This document shows, piece by piece, positions 42,184 through 49,498 of a stretch of DNA of 64,000 nucleotides. The notes under the pieces were generated by a model that was not told where the DNA came from, ran no database searches, and worked only from the letters and a program-made list of their open reading frames with translations. Origin of the DNA: Halolamina sp. CBA1230 (GTDB taxonomy: Archaea; Halobacteriota; Halobacteria; Halobacteriales; Haloferacaceae); the NCBI RefSeq assembly GCF_002025255.2, contig NZ_CP054589.1, positions 186,001-250,000 of the forward strand, given 5' to 3'. A program made the translations under genes and the position numbers. How positions within the stretch are numbered: position 1 is the first letter of the stretch; every line of letters begins with the position of its first letter.

Positions 42184-43005
42184 ATGGACATAGCCGAGGA
42201 CGCGGTTCGAGATGTCTGCACGGATGCGGTCTTCGAACGCGGCGAACGATATCTTGCTGAGAGTCGTATCCACGAGATTCACCGCGTCGACAGCACCGTC
42301 ACCGCCGTCGTGAGTGGCAGCCATCAGTATGATGTTCGTGTTGACCTTGCCACCGACGGGTTTGCCCCGTGGTGCGACTGTCCGTACGACGGGCCGGGAG
42401 CGTGCAAGCACGTCGTCGCCGTGTTGCTTCGGTGTGTAGACGACCCTCCCTCAGACGAAGGCAATCGACTCGACGCCGCACTCAACGGCGCCGATATCGA
42501 CGAACTCCGCGCGTTCCTGCGTGACGAACTCGCGACCGATGCGGATCTCCGCGATCGGTTTCTCGCTCGCGTCGGCGAGCCGACGAGACAGTCGGTCGAC
42601 GAGCTTCGCACCTCGATCGACCGGCGGTTCGAAGAGACGAACCCTGAGTACCACGTTGTCTTCGAGCCAATCGACTTCACGCAGTGGTTCGATCTCGCGA
42701 ACGAGTACCGCGATCAGGGGCGGTACGCGTCGGCGGCGACCGTCTATCGGGCCCTCGTCGAGTCGCTCGACGACAACATGGAGCGCGTCGACGGTGCCTA
42801 CGACCACTTCTCGCGTGCGTTCAGTCGGGCACTCGACGGATATGTCGACTGTGTCGCGACCGCGGAGCGCGACGCTGATGCAATCACTGACGCCGTCGCA
42901 TTCCTCAATGAACGGGCGACATCGGAAACGCCGTTCCTCGCGGAACACTTCGAGAAGGCAGCAGTCGAGCTTCGAGAGAAGCTGGGCGAACAGTCCGACG
43001 AATAG
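42184..43005 (+). CDS. SWIM zinc-finger protein, copy B
   Basis: 273 residues from ATG 42184, matching 3127-3948 over the whole length with scattered changes. The SWIM motif CDCPYDGPGACKHVV is identical. It is followed by the convergent winged-helix gene as in copy A. Most changes are conservative, so both copies are probably functional. Upstream, the sequence before the ATG (42073-42183) is not shared with copy A. Confidence 0.8.
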   Translation: MDIAEDAVRDVCTDAVFERGERYLAESRIHEIHRVDSTVTAVVSGSHQYDVRVDLATDGFAPWCDCPYDGPGACKHVVAVLLRCVDDPPSDEGNRLDAALNGADIDELRAFLRDELATDADLRDRFLARVGEPTRQSVDELRTSIDRRFEETNPEYHVVFEPIDFTQWFDLANEYRDQGRYASAATVYRALVESLDDNMERVDGAYDHFSRAFSRALDGYVDCVATAERDADAITDAVAFLNERATSETPFLAEHFEKAAVELREKLGEQSDE

Positions 43006-43050
43006 CTGTGTCTCCCTCGATGACGCCCGCAAGTTCGACGATCGCGAAAA

Positions 43051-43602
43051 TTAGTTTGTCTCGCGGTCAGCCACGTCGATCATCTGTTCGCGAGCGGTTT
43101 CGACGTCCGAGTAGAGCGCCAACGCGTGCTTGATGAGTCGGCGGTCTTCCTGGTTCTCCTCCCAACGTCCGATAACGTCGCGGCGTTCACGAAGTTCGTC
43201 ACTTGCGATATCACCGTCGGCGAGCGACTGTTCGAGCTCTTCCCATGTCTCAACGTCGTAGGTCGCCTGCCAGTCCTCGATCTCTTCGGTGATCGCCGCC
43301 AGTTCGTTGCGTAGCTCCTCGCGAGTATTCGCCTCGATGAGCGTCCGGATTTCCTCGAAGAGCAGCCGCGTGTAGTCCGGCTGATAGCGCGTGGTCTCGC
43401 CGGCCTCGACACGACGCAGCTGGCCCTGATCGACGAGCGCTTGGAGTTCCTCGTTGGTCGTGCTCCAGGCGGCGTCGGCCTGCTCGCTAATCCAGTTGAC
43501 CGACCGCGGTTCGCGAAGCGTCTCGGCGACCGCTCGAATACGGTCGCGGGCGCTCATCGACTCAGTCCACGACTGGACCCCATCTCGCGAGGATTCGGAC
43601 AT
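43051..43602 (-). CDS. Winged-helix protein (DUF7342-like), copy B
   Basis: 183 residues from ATG 43602; nearly identical to 3994-4545. Unlike copy A it has its own promoter region with an inverted repeat (43654-43675) and no PIN/antitoxin genes upstream, which is probably the original state. Winged helix at residues 25-75, helical C-terminus. DNA-binding regulator by fold; target unknown. Confidence 0.7.
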   Translation of the reverse strand: MSESSRDGVQSWTESMSARDRIRAVAETLREPRSVNWISEQADAAWSTTNEELQALVDQGQLRRVEAGETTRYQPDYTRLLFEEIRTLIEANTREELRNELAAITEEIEDWQATYDVETWEELEQSLADGDIASDELRERRDVIGRWEENQEDRRLIKHALALYSDVETAREQMIDVADRETN

Positions 43603-43653
43603 GTGTGGCACCTCTTACGACAGTGTTGGCGCTGAACTCTCATATATATTTGT

Positions 43654-43675
43654 ACTCTCTTGTATAATCGAGAGT
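43654..43675. promoter_or_regulatory. Inverted repeat upstream of winged-helix copy B
   Basis: Perfect arms ACTCTC (43654-43659) and GAGAGT (43670-43675) around TATA-like TTGTATAATC, with a second AT-rich box CATATATATTTG (43641-43652). About 52-73 bases upstream of the minus-strand start. Confidence 0.45.
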
Positions 43676-43726
43676 GCGTTGCGAGCGAGGGCGTCCGGAC
43701 GTTGAAATTCGATACCGACAGAAGCT

Positions 43727-43846
43727 ATGAGCCAACCGATGTACGACCGATATTCCGGCTTTGAGGAACTGCGGCCGACCGTCGAGGCGTCCCACATTCC
43801 GGACACGAGGCTGGACAACGACCGTAAAGGTGACCCCCAGCGGTAA
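43727..43846 (+). pseudogene. 5' stump of the two-zinc-ribbon gene
   Basis: ATG 43727 reads FEELRPTVEASHIPDTRLDN, matching the first 30 residues of the gene at 5521, then ends at a stop after 39 residues. The rest of the gene is missing. Confidence 0.7.
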
Positions 43847-43972
43847 CGCGTCGCGACGACGTCCTCATCGGCGAGAAGGCGGCAGACGGGGCGAAAGTCC
43901 AGCGATGGTCGACTGCCCCGACTGTGGGTACGAAGCTCCCGCACACATCGTTTACGGCGCCGAACGGTGAGT
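43842..43972 (+). pseudogene. Remnant of the DUF7568-like zinc-ribbon gene
   Basis: Reads DDVLIGEKAADGAKVQRW, then after a frame change DCPDCGYEAPAHIVYGAER to a stop at 43970-43972. It matches the last third of 15575-15940. The junction with the previous stump shows that at least several kilobases were deleted relative to copy A. Confidence 0.7.
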
Positions 43973-44039
43973 GAGCGCTGGGCGCTGTTTTTCCGCCGGG
44001 CACGAGGTAGTGGCCCAGGACGTCCGGGTTAGTCAACCT

Positions 44040-44117
44040 ATGACCCTTGAAGTACTTGACCGACACAGTGAGGCACTGTTCGAGTTCCTCTGGTGCCCCG
44101 TTTGCGGGCAGGAGGTG
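44040..44117 (+). pseudogene. 5' stump of the DUF7567-like zinc-ribbon gene
   Basis: ATG 44040 reads MTLEVLDRHSEALFEFLWCP, VCGQEV, matching the start of 16317-16712, then runs into unrelated sequence. Its order after the previous remnant is the same as at 15575-16712. Confidence 0.7.
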
Positions 44118-44252
44118 GCAACAGACATATGCGAGAGCGCTATGTGCCAGTTAGATACAGTTATGTACGACTTGACTGGCTTCCAACGAGACCTCCTCTA
44201 CGTAATTGTTGGTGGCGATGAGCCCCATGGGCTTGCTCTCAAAGAAGAACTC

Positions 44253-44559
44253 GGCTCTGTTGAAATCCTATTCTTCAGACATATTATCGGCTGAAACGTC
44301 TGGTCGCTGAAGAGTACGAACTGATCGGCCCGAACAGTCCCAGAGGGATCTTTGAGCGATGTGTTATTCAGGTTGTACACTTGAGAATAGGTATGATCGG
44401 TACAGGAACTCTTATTATCGCAATTACGTTCACCGCTGTGATGGTGCTGACTTTAGCTATGCTGCTACGATTGTTGAAGGATTCTCGTGGGCTGTGAGGT
44501 CCGTATATTGACCGCAATCTGAGCAGAACATATCACTTGCTGAGGATTTCAACAGAGCC
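44253..44559. mobile_element. Non-autonomous IS derivative (MITE-like)
   Basis: A 307-bp element with the same 17-bp ends as the IS at 386-1835 and an exact 8-bp target duplication AAGAACTC at 44245-44252 and 44560-44567. It has no transposase. The first 60 bases resemble those of the full IS; the interior differs and carries a short hydrophobic reading frame (44393-44497). Confidence 0.92.
44393..44497 (+). CDS. Short hydrophobic peptide inside the MITE-like element
   Basis: ATG 44393 to TGA 44497 encodes 34 residues: a single membrane span (GTLIIAITFTAVMVLTLAML) followed by a basic end (LRLLKDSRGL). It is the only credible frame in the element and recalls the membrane-protein passenger in the full IS at 433-921. 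It may be spurious; no family known. Confidence 0.35.
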   Translation: MIGTGTLIIAITFTAVMVLTLAMLLRLLKDSRGL

Positions 44560-44835
44560 AAGAACTCGAAGACTACTACGAGAGCGAAATTAACCACGGC
44601 CGACTGTATCCCAATCTCGATACGCTCGTTGAGAAAGGACTCATCGAGAAAGGCACGCAAGACCGACGAACGAACATCTACACACTCACTCGCCGCGGCC
44701 GCCGTGAACTCGAGGACCGCCAAGAGTGGGAACAGAAGTACGTCGAGCCGGCAGAAACCTCGTCAGCATAGCTCCGTTCTGGTCCCTGAACAGGCATTGG
44801 TACCGAGAAACGAGTCATCAGAGCTGTTGTCGTCA

Positions 44836-44874
44836 CTAACCATCAGTGGCTATTTTGATATTATTGTTGGTTAG
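44836..44874. repeat. Dispersed palindrome, degenerate copy
   Basis: Arms CTAACCATCA (44836-44845) and TGTTGGTTAG (44865-44874), 19-base spacer. The outermost bases changed on both sides so that they still pair. Confidence 0.55.
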
Positions 44875-44949
44875 CGGCGTTACGCAAAACTGGTTACCCG
44901 ACATGGATTCTCTCTGGTGGGCCGAGGACGCATAGTGGCTGTACCGTGC

Positions 44950-45210
44950 TTACGCCGTTGCCTCGTCCGAACTCTCATCTGGAGCCACAAGCGGGAGGTC
45001 GATATCAATCGCATCGTACCAGACCGATGGTCGCTTCGATTGCCCATCGTCGACGAGATCTATGAGATGGAGTTCCTCCAGCTCCTTCAGATTCCGATGC
45101 ACTTGGCTAATGTCTCGATCAACGAGCCGAGCCGTCTCACTGATACTTCCGGGGTCGTGTTGGACAATCGCTCGTAAGAGCTCGAGGATTTCGGCGCCGA
45201 TGTCGATCAT
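44950..45210 (-). pseudogene. 3' remnant of an HVO_A0114-like HTH gene
   Basis: 86 codons on the minus strand (LELLRAIVQHDPGSISETAR, LVDRDISQVHRNLKELEELH) match the C-terminal half of 59104-59520. The N-terminal part is missing, and the apparent start lies inside another gene remnant on the plus strand (45181-45435). It is therefore probably not a complete gene. Confidence 0.6.
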
Positions 45211-45435
45211 CGCGACCGCGATTCACGGCTCGATCAACCGGAAGCGAGTGAGTTCGGCGTCGACGACCGACCCGAAGTTGAGCAACCATCTGAGGGCGAT
45301 CAGTCGACGCTCTTCGCTGATACAGACGAAAGCCAGCAGACTCTCACTGGCGCCGACGCGGCCGCTCGCTGTCTCTTTGAGAACAAATACGCTGATAATT
45401 CCTCAGCAGGAGGAGAGGACACAACTGGCGTTTAA
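45181..45435 (+). pseudogene. 5'-truncated copy of the acidic protein gene at 23301
   Basis: Reads LEDFGADVDHRDRDSRLDQP, EASEFGVDDRPEVEQPSEGD, QSTLFADTDESQQTLTGADA to a stop at 45433-45435 inside the left arm of palindrome copy 9. The first 30 codons of the intact gene are absent. The end differs (NSSAGGEDTTGV) from that at 23600. Confidence 0.65.
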
Positions 45436-45472
45436 CCAACAACACAAGGCTCATGGAACACGTGTTGGTTAA
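45432..45472. repeat. Dispersed palindrome, copy 9
   Basis: Perfect arms TTAACCAACA (45432-45441) and TGTTGGTTAA (45463-45472), 21-base spacer. Left border of conserved block 2. Confidence 0.9.
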
Positions 45473-45488
45473 CAGCTGAGTTCGCCTC

Positions 45489-45520
45489 GGTTTTTCGCCC
45501 CTCCGAGAGGGTGCAGGGCG
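45489..45520 (+). promoter_or_regulatory. T-rich box plus GC hairpin leader
   Basis: GGTTTTTCGCC, then GCCC, CTC, CGA, GAG, GGTGCA, GGGC (45497-45519). Ends about 30 bases before ATG 45550. Confidence 0.6.
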
Positions 45521-45587
45521 GCCGGAGTCGCCCTCGCCACTTCCAACTCATGTCGACCGACACTAGCCCCAGCAGTAGCAGTGCGCG

Positions 45588-46985
45588 TAAATTGCCTCGG
45601 GGTCAAGCCCCGAGGCTTTCGCGTGGACTCCCGTTCTATGCCTCAGCCGAGGCAGGGGGTTTGTACTCCCCACTCACGTTCAGCGTCCCGCGATTCAAGC
45701 GCACATCTACGGGTGCGCCTCCATCGTCTGCGTTTTGCCGACGACGGAGATACTGTAAACCGATGTTCTTCGCAGCGTTGTAGTCAGCATGGTTCTCGTA
45801 CTCGCACTGCTGACACCTGAACATCTCACCCGACCGATTGTCCGGGTGGGTAAACCCACATGTTGAACATCGCTTCGACGTATTGCGGGGGTCAACCTGT
45901 ACGACTTCGACGCTGTGTTCTTTGGCTTTGTATTCGACGTACTCGTAGAGACGTCGGAACGCCCAAATGTGTTGCCACGTCGCTTTCGAGACGTTCTCCC
46001 GAATGTGGGTTAACTCCTCGAACACGACGTGCGAACAATCGTGTTCGACGGCCTCCCGGATAAGCTCGTTCGCCACTGTATGGAGGTGTATCTCGAACCG
46101 TCCGTACTCTTTCTGTCCGACGCTCGCGATGTTCTCGTGAGCGTGTCGAGAACCGCACTGCTGTAATGATGCACGGCGTTTCTCGTACTCCCGACGCCAG
46201 TGGTTGAACTCGTTTGCCGACCAGAATCGCCCCGTCGAAGCAACGGCGAGGTTGTTCACGCCTAAATCCACACCAAGGACTGTTCTGTGCTTGGACTCGG
46301 ATTCAGACGATTCTTCGTCTGCTTCGATTTTCCGCATTGAGGCGTGGAGATACCACTCACCATCCCGATACTGCAAGTGCGCCATCCGAAACTCGAAATC
46401 CTCGTCGGAGACGTACTTGGTTGGCGGTGTCTCCGACTCATCGGGCAGGATGTAATTACACTCGACGCGCCCGTCCACGGTTGAAAGGGAAACGTGATCG
46501 CGGTGGAACGTCGCACTTCGTTTGTCGTAGACCGCGCTGTCTGACGAGAAGTACGGTTGCGACGTGGTTTCGTCGCGTTTGAGGCGTTCGACGCCGCTTT
46601 TGACGGCCTCGACTGCCCTACGAATCCCTTTCTGGACGAGGTTCGCGGTAAGGTCTGTTTCGTCGCGGAGTCGGTCGTAGAGGGCTTGTTCGGCTTTCTG
46701 TTTGGAGGTAACGTGGTATCCGTCGTCGCCGTGCCAGCACCATTCGCTGGCGGTGTTGGCGCAGTGTTTGAACTGCTCGACTGTCTCTCGAAGGGAGTCG
46801 CCGGTTCCTTCGGGAGTGTCAAGTTTGATGACGGCGGTGCGACGGTATTCCACTGTGATTTCACATATACAGCTGGTGTTACTTATGTGCGTGGGAGTCG
46901 GGTTGTCATTGTACCGTGGTTTGTGTCATCGGTTGTCGGCTTCCTCCGCGACCTCAAGGGTCGGGGCACCCGCCTCGACCGCCTG
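45588..46985 (-). mobile_element. Solo TnpB element in the DUF6610-like gene
   Basis: Right-end hairpin CCTCGGGG/CCCCGAGG at 45597-45617 (as at 58240 and in the scar at 27770). Left end with GACCTCAAGGGTCGGGG around 46952-46969, then CACCCGCCTCGACCGCCTGTG. The host reading frame fixes both ends to a few bases. No tnpA. Confidence 0.8.
45636..46853 (-). CDS. tnpB: TnpB RNA-guided nuclease
   Basis: 405 residues. RuvC acids: D in GVDLGVNNLAV, E in VFEELTHIRE, D in NHADYNAAKN. Zinc finger CSTCGFTHPD...CQQCEYE. Same subtype as 21186, 55889 and 56933 (N-terminus EYRRTAVIKLDTPEGTGDSL). Intact. Confidence 0.88.
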   Translation of the reverse strand: MEYRRTAVIKLDTPEGTGDSLRETVEQFKHCANTASEWCWHGDDGYHVTSKQKAEQALYDRLRDETDLTANLVQKGIRRAVEAVKSGVERLKRDETTSQPYFSSDSAVYDKRSATFHRDHVSLSTVDGRVECNYILPDESETPPTKYVSDEDFEFRMAHLQYRDGEWYLHASMRKIEADEESSESESKHRTVLGVDLGVNNLAVASTGRFWSANEFNHWRREYEKRRASLQQCGSRHAHENIASVGQKEYGRFEIHLHTVANELIREAVEHDCSHVVFEELTHIRENVSKATWQHIWAFRRLYEYVEYKAKEHSVEVVQVDPRNTSKRCSTCGFTHPDNRSGEMFRCQQCEYENHADYNAAKNIGLQYLRRRQNADDGGAPVDVRLNRGTLNVSGEYKPPASAEA

Positions 46986-47960
46986 TGAAATTGCTACTGC
47001 CAGACAAGCCGACAGCGTGGCGTTCCTTCATCGGGTACCATACGCTATAGATGCCTACAGGCTCGGATACGTACCCGGGTTCCGAGAGGACTGTGGGTAT
47101 CAACAGACCCAATTCAATCACCTCGACATCCCTGTCGGGATGTTGGATAACGACTTTCGGAACCCCGATCTGGACCGGTTCGTCGATCGGTTCTTCGAGC
47201 ACGAACCACAGATCGGTGTCATCGGCGACGTCTACGAACGCGACGACGTGGACGCCCACGTCGCCGCAGCTCGCGAGATTCAAGCCAGCTACCCCGAGGC
47301 TGATCTCATCATCGTCCCCAAGTGCCGCGAGGTGATCGACGCGATTCCGGACGACCTCGTCCTCGGCTACTCCCGAGGCTACGCCGACCGCCTGGCTCAC
47401 GAGTTCTCCGACCCGGCTGATTGGAGAGGGCGGCGCATCCATATCCTCGGCGGGAGTCCGCCGAAACAGCTCAACGTCATCGAGCAACTGACCCGACCGA
47501 CGCTCACGGACGACCCACCGGCCGACATTGTCGGTCTCGACTGGAACGGACTCCATCGCGGCGCACAGTTCGGCGAGTTCTGGACAGCTGACGGCTGGGA
47601 CGACAGTGGACGCGACGCCGACCACGTCACGGTTCGCAAGACGGTCCGCCACAGTCTCGCCCGTCTCAAGGAATTCTGGCAGGCCCAAGGTGTTTGCCCC
47701 GAATCGACACCACAGGACGACTCCTTCGAGATCGAGTATGAGGGTCCATCACCGAGCGATCTCGATGGTGCCGCTTGTACCGAATGCGGAGCGAACGTCT
47801 GGACGACTTGCCGCGGTCCCTTCGTCGCTGAATACGACACCGGCGCCGTCTGTGGCTACTGCAGTTACGACTGCTACCTCACCCATCGCCATCGAAACAA
47901 CCTGGAGGAGATCGCCGGCGAGCAGAGCGTCTACTTCCCACCCGCGTGACGCCACGGTCA

Positions 47961-47994
47961 GTTTGTCGTGCCCTCCAGAGAGGGCGAGGGCTCG
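47961..47994 (+). promoter_or_regulatory. T-rich box plus GC hairpin leader
   Basis: GTTTGTCGT, then GCCCTC, CAGA, GAGGGC, GAGGGCTCG (47970-47994). Sister of 28187-28217. Ends about 32 bases before GTG 48027. Confidence 0.6.
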
Positions 47995-48026
47995 ATCCAA
48001 AAAGTCCTCGCAGAAGGTGATTTTCC

Positions 48027-48374
48027 GTGAGTCAACAACAGAGTGCTGACAACGTCTCCATCGACGACATCCCGATCGATATCGCCACTACGCAATCAGA
48101 ACACGTCGAACCCGCCGACATCCCCGACGAAATCGAGTCCATCACCCGTGGGCTCGCCGGTGAGCACCCACCTACGAATCCGCTCATCGTGCTGAAAGCG
48201 GCGCGCTGGTGGTACCTTCACGGCAAGGGCGGAACGGATCCCGCCTTCCAGTGGGCTATCGAGTGGGCGCGACACCTGGCGACCGACACGCCCAGCGACA
48301 TCGAACGCTTCGACGATTTCCTCGAGTATCTCGTCACAGTCGGCTTCGCTGACGAACCCCACGAACTCCGGTAA
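48027..48374 (+). CDS. Conserved protein, 115 residues (block 2)
   Basis: GTG 48027 is supported by its sister at 28250. The first 40 residues are acidic and disordered (SQQQSADNVSIDDIPIDI), then helices follow (EIESITRGLAG, IVLKAARWWYLHGKGGTDPA, FQWAIEWARHLATD, FDDFLEYLVTVGFADE). It is always between the DUF6610-like and ArdC-like genes here. The co-occurrence suggests a role in plasmid biology, but none is known. Confidence 0.7.
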   Translation: MSQQQSADNVSIDDIPIDIATTQSEHVEPADIPDEIESITRGLAGEHPPTNPLIVLKAARWWYLHGKGGTDPAFQWAIEWARHLATDTPSDIERFDDFLEYLVTVGFADEPHELR

Positions 48375-48382
48375 CCGCGAGC

Positions 48383-48413
48383 GGTTTTTGTGCGCCCCGA
48401 GGGGTGCGGCGCG
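48383..48413 (+). promoter_or_regulatory. T-rich box plus GC hairpin leader
   Basis: GGTTTTTGT, then GCGCC, CCGAGGGGTGC, GGCGC (48392-48412). Sister of 30771-30802. Ends about 45 bases before ATG 48458. Confidence 0.6.
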
Positions 48414-48457
48414 TTCTGAACAGTTGCAGTCGCGGACAACTCGATTTGGTGACTACA

Positions 48458-49387
48458 ATGGCTACAACGAGTAATGCGTCGGTGTCCTTCGAGGAGACCG
48501 ACACACGGTCCGACGAGATGAACAGTACCATCGAACAGTGGATCGACGAGCTCGTCGCCGGCGTCGACGACGCGCAGGCCAGCGAGGAGTTCCAAGAGTG
48601 GCTTGATGTTCAGTCCCGGTTCCACGACTACTCGCATCGAAACACACTCCTCATCAAACTCCAGTGTCCCGAGGCGACGAAGGTCGCGGGGTACAACACC
48701 TGGCGGAACGACCTCGACCGGCACGTCCAGGAGGGCGAACAGGCGATCTGGATCTGGGCACCGATCATCGCCAAGCAGTGCCCGGCGTGCGAAAACTCAC
48801 CGAGCTACCACGAGCAGAGCGACTGTGACTACGACGAAACACCGTCCGAGGAGTGGTCCAAAGGCCTGGTTGGCTTCAAGCCTACATCTGTCTTCGACGT
48901 CTCTCAGACCGAGGGTGAGCCGCTTCCCGAGCTCGAAACCGAGGCCACTGGGGACGGCGAGGGGTTGGTGCCCGCACTCACGGCTGCCGCTAATGACCTC
49001 GGCGTGACTGTGGAGATCGTCGACCCTGCCGAATGGGACCATGGCGACGCGAAGGGTATCTGTAAACATCGAAGGACAGACAATGACCGCCCTGTCGTCG
49101 AAGCGAAAGCCCGTGAGAATCAGGCCGACCTTGCGGTGACACTCGTTCATGAGTACGCTCACGCGCTGCTTCATGACGATGTCGACGACGCGACTGAGCG
49201 CGCGAAACGGGAGGTGGAAGCCGAAGCTGTGGGATACATCGTTGGGCGGTATTTCGGCCTCGATACGAGCGGCTCAGCGTTCTACCTTGCCGCGTGGCAG
49301 GACGACGACTCGGCGATCCTCCAGGAGCGTCTCAGTCGAATCAGTTCGTCCGCACAGGAGATCATCGGCGTGGTTGCTGAGGACTGA
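48458..49387 (+). CDS. ArdC-like antirestriction protein with metallopeptidase domain, block 2
   Basis: 309 residues from ATG 48458. Same layout as 30848-31777: ssDNA-binding N-terminal domain (WIDELVAGVDDAQASEEFQE, FHDYSHRNTLLIKLQCPEAT), Cys insert (CPACENSPSYHEQSDC) and zincin site HEYAHALLH with EVEAEAVGYIVG. It probably protects single-stranded plasmid DNA when entering a new host (family knowledge). Both copies are intact, which makes this the best-preserved gene of the duplicated block. Confidence 0.8.
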   Translation: MATTSNASVSFEETDTRSDEMNSTIEQWIDELVAGVDDAQASEEFQEWLDVQSRFHDYSHRNTLLIKLQCPEATKVAGYNTWRNDLDRHVQEGEQAIWIWAPIIAKQCPACENSPSYHEQSDCDYDETPSEEWSKGLVGFKPTSVFDVSQTEGEPLPELETEATGDGEGLVPALTAAANDLGVTVEIVDPAEWDHGDAKGICKHRRTDNDRPVVEAKARENQADLAVTLVHEYAHALLHDDVDDATERAKREVEAEAVGYIVGRYFGLDTSGSAFYLAAWQDDDSAILQERLSRISSSAQEIIGVVAED

Positions 49388-49405
49388 CCCAACATCCCTT
49401 CCGTT

Positions 49406-49447
49406 TTAACCAACAAACGGAGGTAACTACTGTTCTTTGTTGGTTAA
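49406..49447. repeat. Dispersed palindrome, copy 10
   Basis: Perfect arms TTAACCAACA (49406-49415) and TGTTGGTTAA (49438-49447), 22-base spacer. It lies between the ArdC-like and SWIM genes, where block 1 has two copies with a TA cassette between them. Confidence 0.9.
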
Positions 49448-49448
49448 G

Positions 49449-49479
49449 TCTATCAGCGCCCGCCGAGGGGCGGAGGCGC
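49449..49479 (+). promoter_or_regulatory. T-rich box plus GC hairpin leader
   Basis: TCTATCAG, then the same 24-base hairpin as at 33450-33473 (49456-49479). Ends 19 bases before ATG 49499. Confidence 0.6.
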
Positions 49480-49498
49480 AGTCCTGTCTCCACGGATT

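Larger units (their letters stand above)
44142..44771 (+). pseudogene. PadR-family regulator split by a 307-bp IS derivative
   Basis: The first part reads MYDLTGFQRDLLYVIVGGDE, PHGLALKEEL and breaks at the insertion. Removing the insert and one 8-bp duplication restores the frame exactly: EDYYESEINHGRLYPNLDTL, VEKGLIEKG, then a basic helix and stop at 44769. This is a complete PadR-type winged helix of about 105-110 residues (starts at 44142 or 44163). The gene is inactive in its present form but could revert by precise excision. Confidence 0.9.
45550..47949 (+). pseudogene. DUF6610-like gene (block 2), split by a TnpB element
   Basis: ATG 45550 gives MSTDTSPSSSSAR, the element follows, and the gene resumes at about 46986 with IATARQADSVAFLHRVPYAI. 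It then runs on intact for 320 codons: GMLDNDFRNPDLDRFVDRFF, DLIIVPKCREVIDAIPDDLV, GYSRGYADRLAHEF, then a zinc site CTECGANVWTT...CGYCSYDCY. The family is haloarchaeal, and its function is unknown (DUF6610-like, from memory). Only the disordered N-terminus is cut off, so an internal start might give a nearly complete protein. Confidence 0.8.

Noticed and set aside
46557-46988. A plus-strand frame opposite the start of a tnpB gene
   Set aside because: Shadow of the tnpB N-terminus and left end; unusual Val/Phe-rich composition.
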